Assembly: GCA_031551885.1 (NCBI GenBank)
Contig: JAVBMX010000109.1
Span: 1 to 12,724, forward strand
Length of the DNA stretch: 12,724 nt
Source: Frigididesulfovibrio sp031551885
GTDB taxonomy: Bacteria; Desulfobacterota; Desulfovibrionia; Desulfovibrionales; Desulfovibrionaceae
Reading direction: 5' to 3'
Made by a program: the position numbers and the translations under genes. Below, one piece after another: positions 9,467 through 12,724 of this stretch. The number at the start of each line of letters is the position of its first letter. The first letter of the stretch is position 1. The notes under the pieces are model-generated. The model saw nothing but the letters and a program-made list of their open reading frames with translations, made no database searches and had not been told where the DNA came from.

Positions 9467-9639
9467 TGGGAAAACTGACCGATACCAAGCTCAGGAGTAT
9501 GAAGCCCAACGGAAAAATCCAGAAAGAGTCTGACGGCGGCGGGCTTTATGCTTACATCGGGGCAAAGAGTAAAAGTATTTCCTGGCAAATGGCCTATCGC
9601 TTTGAGAACAAGCAGAAGGTTCTGACCCTCGCACCATAA
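9466..9639 (+). pseudogene. N-terminal stump of a tyrosine integrase (DUF4102-type arm-binding domain)
   Basis: 57 codons starting MGKLTDTKLRSMKPNGKIQK, then SDGGGLYAYI and ISWQMAYRFENKQKVLTL. This matches the start of P4-type phage or island integrases (family pattern KLTDTKIRNAKP... SDGGGLYL... W...YRF.GK.K.L.LG). Such proteins are normally about 400 residues. Here the frame ends just before the expected Gly-x-Tyr-Pro segment, and the core-binding and catalytic (R...H.R..Y) domains are absent downstream. ATG 9466 has GGAG (9451-9454) 11 nt upstream; an in-frame TTG at 9406 is less likely. The region is visibly richer in A/T than its neighbours. It lies beyond the 3' end of tRNA-Phe, the usual target for this integrase type, so it is the relic of a lost prophage or genomic island. 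Confidence 0.85.
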
Positions 9640-9661
9640 ATTTGGACGCAAATGTCCGCAA

Positions 9662-9703
9662 GAGGCCGGAATCATGAAAAATGGTTCCGGTCTCCTTGTT
9701 CTT
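9662..9703 (+). terminator. intrinsic terminator between the integrase stump and hrpB
   Basis: GAGGCCGGAATCAT (9662-9675) pairs with ATGGTTCCGGTCTC (9681-9694), 14 bp with two G-T wobbles and a GAAAA loop. It is followed by C and TTGTTCTT. It would stop plus-strand reading before hrpB. Its original gene is not obvious: the integrase stump ends just 22 bp before it, so it may be the terminator of a deleted gene. Confidence 0.65.
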
Positions 9704-9721
9704 GATGGTAAATCCCCCCGC

Positions 9722-9749
9722 TTGCCTTGACCGGAAAAATCCCCATAAT
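9722..9749 (+). promoter_or_regulatory. candidate hrpB promoter, possibly giving a leaderless mRNA
   Basis: TTGCCT (9722-9727), a 16-bp spacer and CATAAT (9744-9749, 5 of 6 to consensus). The usual 6-7 nt to the start site places +1 at or next to the A of ATG 9756. No Shine-Dalgarno sequence is visible in the 20 bp before the ATG, which agrees with a leaderless transcript. Confidence 0.45.
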
Positions 9750-9755
9750 CGGCCC

Positions 9756-12374
9756 ATGCGAAACAGCTTCCCTGTTGATGCGGTCCTGTCGGAACTCGGC
9801 CGAGCCCTGGCTGAACACGGCCGCGCCGTTCTGACCGCCGCCCCCGGTTCCGGCAAAACCACCCGCGTGCCCCTGGCCCTTTTAGGTCTCCTGCCGACTC
9901 TGGAAGGGCACCCTCCCATCACCCCGTTGCCCGGAAAAATCCTGGTGCTCGAACCGCGCCGTCTGGCGGCGCGGGCCGCGGCCCGTTACATGGCGGGGCT
10001 GCTGGGCGAGGAGGTCGGGCAACGGGTCGGCTACCGGGTGCGCCTGGAAAGCAAGGTTTCGAGCCAAACCAGGGTGGAACTGCTCACCGAGGGCATGTTC
10101 ACCCGCCGTCTGCTGGCCGACCCGGAATTATCCGGTGTTTCCTGCGTCATCTTCGATGAATTCCACGAGCGCAGCCTGCAGGCCGATCTGGGCTTGGCCC
10201 TGTGCCTGGAAAGCGCCGGGGCCTTCCGGCCGGATCTGCGCCTGTTGGTTATGTCCGCCACGCTGGAAGCCGGAGAACTGAGCCGCTTTTTGGGCGACTG
10301 CCCGGTTATTGAGGCCCAAGGCCGTATCTGGCCGGTCGACGTGCGCCATGCCGACCGGGAATCGGCCGTCGGCCCGGCCTCGCGCCTGGAGGATATTGCC
10401 GAGAAAACAGCCCAGGCCGTGCGCGAAGCCCTGCACGCCGGGCCGGGGAGCATCCTGGTTTTCCTTCCGGGTCAGGCCGAGATCAAACGCACTGCCGAAT
10501 TGTTGGAAAAACGGCCGGCCGATGTGGATATCCATCCGCTTTACGGCGATCTGCCGCCGCGCGAGCAGGACGCGGCCATCGCGCCGTCGCCGCCCGGCAG
10601 GCGCAAGGTGGTCTTGGCCACGGACTTGGCCCAAACCAGCCTGACCATTGAGGGCGTGCGCATCGTCATCGACGCCGGGCTGGCCCGCGGTCCCCGCTTT
10701 GAACCCGCCACCGGTCTGAGCCGGTTGGTGACGACCCGCCTGACCCAAGATGCGGCAGACCAACGGGCGGGCCGCGCCGGGCGTCTTGAGCCGGGCCTGT
10801 GTCTGCGCCTCTGGCCCGAGGGGGAACACCTCTTCCCGCAGGTCCGCCCGGAAATTCTCGACGCCGACCTCGCCCCGCTGTACCTCGACGCCCTGACCTG
10901 GGGGAGCGAACCGGCCGCATTGCCCTGGCCGACCCCGCCGCCGGAGGCCGCTCTATGCAACGCTGCCGAGACGCTGCTTGCCCTGGAAGCCGTCCGCCCC
11001 GGCCCGAACGGCGGGTTCGCGCTTACCCCGCACGGGCAAAAATTGGCCCGCCTGCCCCTGCATCCGCGTTTGGCCCATATGGTGCTGCGGGCGGCGGAAC
11101 TGGAGACGGATCTCTCGGGCTTGGCCGCCTGTTTGGCCGCCGTGGTTTCGGAGCGCGATCCGCTGCGCAAAAATGCCGGCGGTGAGGTCGGCGCGGATAT
11201 CCGCTTGCGGCTTCCGCTTCTACGTCGGCCGGAAAACAAACGCCTCAGGGATGCGGCCGAGCAAATCCACCGCCTGTCGGGCCTGGGAAGCTCTTTCACG
11301 TTGCCCGGCCCGCATGAGGAAGATTTCTCCGGCATGCTCCTCGCCCTGGCCTGGCCGGAACGCATCGCTCAACGTCGGGGACCGGGAAGTTTCCGGTTGG
11401 CTTCCGGCCAGGGGGCGGAACTGCCCGCGCACGACCCTCTTGCTTCCGAACCATGGCTGGCCGCGGCGAGCCTGGGCGGGGGCGTCAATCGGCGCGTGTA
11501 TCTGGCCGCGCCCGTTTCTCTGGCCGACGTGCTGCGCCTGCACGGGGAGAAGACCCGCCTTGAGGAGGAAGTTTCTTGGGACGGCCGGAGCGAAGCGGTC
11601 GTCTCCCGCTCCGTGCGCCGGTTGAAGGCGTTGATCGTAGAGGAAAAACCTCTGCCGGTTTCTTCGGACCTGAGCGGGCGAATAAAAAAAGCCCTGCTTG
11701 AGGGCATCGTCTCTCTTGGGTTGGACTGTCTGCCCTGGACGGAAGAGCTGCGCCAACTCCAGGCGCGGGTGTTTCTGCTGCGCGGGTTGGAACGGGAGGA
11801 AGACGGAGGCGAAAATTTTTGGCCGGACCTGAGCGACGCCGGCCTTTTGGCCGAGCTGTGCGGGCATGCCGGCCCGGACGACGATCCGGAGGCCGTCTGG
11901 CTTTCACCCTGGCTGGAAGGGATAAACCGCCGCGCGCAATTTTCCGCGATCGATCTTGGCGCCGCCTTGCGTTCCCTTTTACCTTGGCCGTTGCCGGAGC
12001 GCCTGGAAGCGGAAGCCCCCGCGCGGTTGGAACTGTCTTCCGGGTCTTCGGCCCAGGTTGATTACCTGCCGGTCCTGCGCGGTGAGCCGCCCGTTTTGGC
12101 GGTGAAGTTGCAGGAAATGTTCGGGCGGACGGATACCCCACGCCTGGCAAAGGGGCGCGTACCGGTTATGCTCCATCTGCTTTCCCCGGCCGGGAGGCCC
12201 CTGCAGGTTACCGGCGATTTGCGGCATTTCTGGACAAACGCCTACAAGCAGGTACGGGCCGAAATGCGCGGCCGCTACCCCAAGCACCCTTGGCCGGAAG
12301 ATCCTTTGACCGCGCAGCCCACGGGCAAGACAAAAAAGCGTCTGGAAACGGCGGGTAAAAAAGAGGGAACTTAG
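9756..12374 (+). CDS. hrpB: ATP-dependent RNA helicase HrpB (DEAH/RHA family)
   Basis: 872-residue DExH helicase with all core motifs: Walker A GSGKTT (31-36), motif Ia LEPRRLAARAAA (65-76), DEFH box FDEFHERS (133-140), SAT (167-169), LVFLPGQAEI (234-243), ATDLAQTSLTIEGVRIVIDAG (288-308), and QRAGRAGR (336-343). A winged-helix/ratchet region follows, then the HrpB C-terminal domain, ending in the family's characteristic RYPKHPWPEDP. Length is close to typical HrpB (about 810-850). HrpB resembles HrpA, but its cellular role is poorly defined and it is usually dispensable; RNA remodelling is inferred from the family. ATG 9756 aligns with the family start; the frame is open upstream to 9681, but that stretch overlaps a terminator. 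It is transcribed alone, diverging from most of the window's genes. Confidence 0.95.
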   Translation: MRNSFPVDAVLSELGRALAEHGRAVLTAAPGSGKTTRVPLALLGLLPTLEGHPPITPLPGKILVLEPRRLAARAAARYMAGLLGEEVGQRVGYRVRLESKVSSQTRVELLTEGMFTRRLLADPELSGVSCVIFDEFHERSLQADLGLALCLESAGAFRPDLRLLVMSATLEAGELSRFLGDCPVIEAQGRIWPVDVRHADRESAVGPASRLEDIAEKTAQAVREALHAGPGSILVFLPGQAEIKRTAELLEKRPADVDIHPLYGDLPPREQDAAIAPSPPGRRKVVLATDLAQTSLTIEGVRIVIDAGLARGPRFEPATGLSRLVTTRLTQDAADQRAGRAGRLEPGLCLRLWPEGEHLFPQVRPEILDADLAPLYLDALTWGSEPAALPWPTPPPEAALCNAAETLLALEAVRPGPNGGFALTPHGQKLARLPLHPRLAHMVLRAAELETDLSGLAACLAAVVSERDPLRKNAGGEVGADIRLRLPLLRRPENKRLRDAAEQIHRLSGLGSSFTLPGPHEEDFSGMLLALAWPERIAQRRGPGSFRLASGQGAELPAHDPLASEPWLAAASLGGGVNRRVYLAAPVSLADVLRLHGEKTRLEEEVSWDGRSEAVVSRSVRRLKALIVEEKPLPVSSDLSGRIKKALLEGIVSLGLDCLPWTEELRQLQARVFLLRGLEREEDGGENFWPDLSDAGLLAELCGHAGPDDDPEAVWLSPWLEGINRRAQFSAIDLGAALRSLLPWPLPERLEAEAPARLELSSGSSAQVDYLPVLRGEPPVLAVKLQEMFGRTDTPRLAKGRVPVMLHLLSPAGRPLQVTGDLRHFWTNAYKQVRAEMRGRYPKHPWPEDPLTAQPTGKTKKRLETAGKKEGT

Positions 12375-12418
12375 GGGCAGAGCATTTACACTGGAGATCC
12401 TCCTAAACTTTTCCTGGG

Positions 12419-12724
12419 GGAAATGAAAACAGGACCGCCGATGTCGACCGGTCTTTGAAGCTCCCGCGATATGAGTAAGCTACCTTACCATGTAGTGGGC
12501 GGCCCCCCCCCCCCGCCCGCGGGAGAAAAACCCACCCGGGGGGGGGGGCCCCCGCGGTGGGCGGCGGTAGGCCAGGAAAAAAAACACTGCACCCCGTAGG
12601 CCCCCGGTTGTTTACCCCCCCCCCTATATCATACCCCACCTTCACCTGTGGGGGGCGGCCCCCCCCCCCCGCCGGGGAATACAATCCCCGGCGGGGGCGG
12701 GGGGCCGCCGGCGTTGCAGTGAGA
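12419..12724. repeat. diverged 156-bp tandem repeat with poly-C/poly-G tracts and hairpins
   Basis: Two units start at 12419 and 12575. Their alignment is clearest over the segment leading into GCGGCCCC and an identical C12 run (12503-12514 and 12659-12670), exactly 156 bp apart; the upstream part is only loosely similar. Each C12 run is followed by a hairpin, in the second unit GCCGGGGA (12671-12678) with TCCCCGGC (12685-12692). Further homopolymers are G11 (12538-12548) and C10 (12615-12624). The 93-codon minus-strand frame here is low-complexity and not a credible gene. Sequencing or assembly error in these tracts is a real possibility. Confidence 0.45.
12433..12456 (+). terminator. weak candidate terminator of hrpB
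   Basis: GACCG (12433-12437) pairs with CGGTC (12449-12453), followed by TTT. Inner CGA/TCG bases can add pairs. The stem is short and the T-tract minimal. It lies 58 bp after the hrpB stop. Nothing better is seen before the poly-C repeats. Confidence 0.3.

Noticed and set aside
12403..12684. 93-codon minus-strand frame in the terminal repeats
   Set aside because: It is generated by the tandem poly-C units (translated as Gly/Pro runs) and has no credible start context.

Overview
This is a high-GC bacterial chromosomal segment. Gene content and style (an orphan hybrid histidine kinase, a DciA-like protein, HrpB, proBA) suggest a proteobacterium or relative, and my best guess is the Desulfovibrionaceae. 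That guess comes from overall style and was not checked by any search. Six protein genes, one tRNA gene and one integrase remnant fill most of the window. Five genes are on the minus strand. The tRNA, the integrase remnant and hrpB are on the plus strand.

Layout: 1-79 is a GC-rich palindromic tail. 80-4569 is a two-gene minus-strand operon: a 1338-residue membrane-anchored hybrid kinase whose stop overlaps the start of a DciA/DUF721-like gene by 4 bp. 4570-4963 is non-coding, with the kinase promoter and several stem-loops, including a compound repeat-like element directly behind proA. 4964-7332 is proB-proA, also with a 4-bp overlap; it encodes the first two enzymatic steps from glutamate to proline. 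7333-7863 has no convincing gene but holds a dense run of different, strong inverted repeats. 7864-8769 is a TIM-barrel sugar isomerase/epimerase-like gene with a good promoter about 230 bp upstream. 9218-9293 is tRNA-Phe(GAA) with its own terminator. 9466-9639 is the N-terminal stump of a tyrosine integrase, the trace of a mobile element once inserted at the tRNA-Phe 3' end. 9756-12374 is hrpB, possibly leaderless. 12375-12724 is a low-complexity tail with poly-C/poly-G tracts and a diverged 156-bp tandem repeat; it may be partly unreliable sequence.

The coding content is ordinary. The most unusual parts are (a) the stem-loop array at 7412-7847 between the isomerase gene and proB, which could be a structured RNA or a composite palindromic element, and (b) the degraded tRNA-Phe integration locus, with repeated TACCAAC boxes overlapping the integrase start and a 7-bp copy of the tRNA end at the point where the integrase breaks off. 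No CRISPR array, intact mobile element or recognisable defence system is present.
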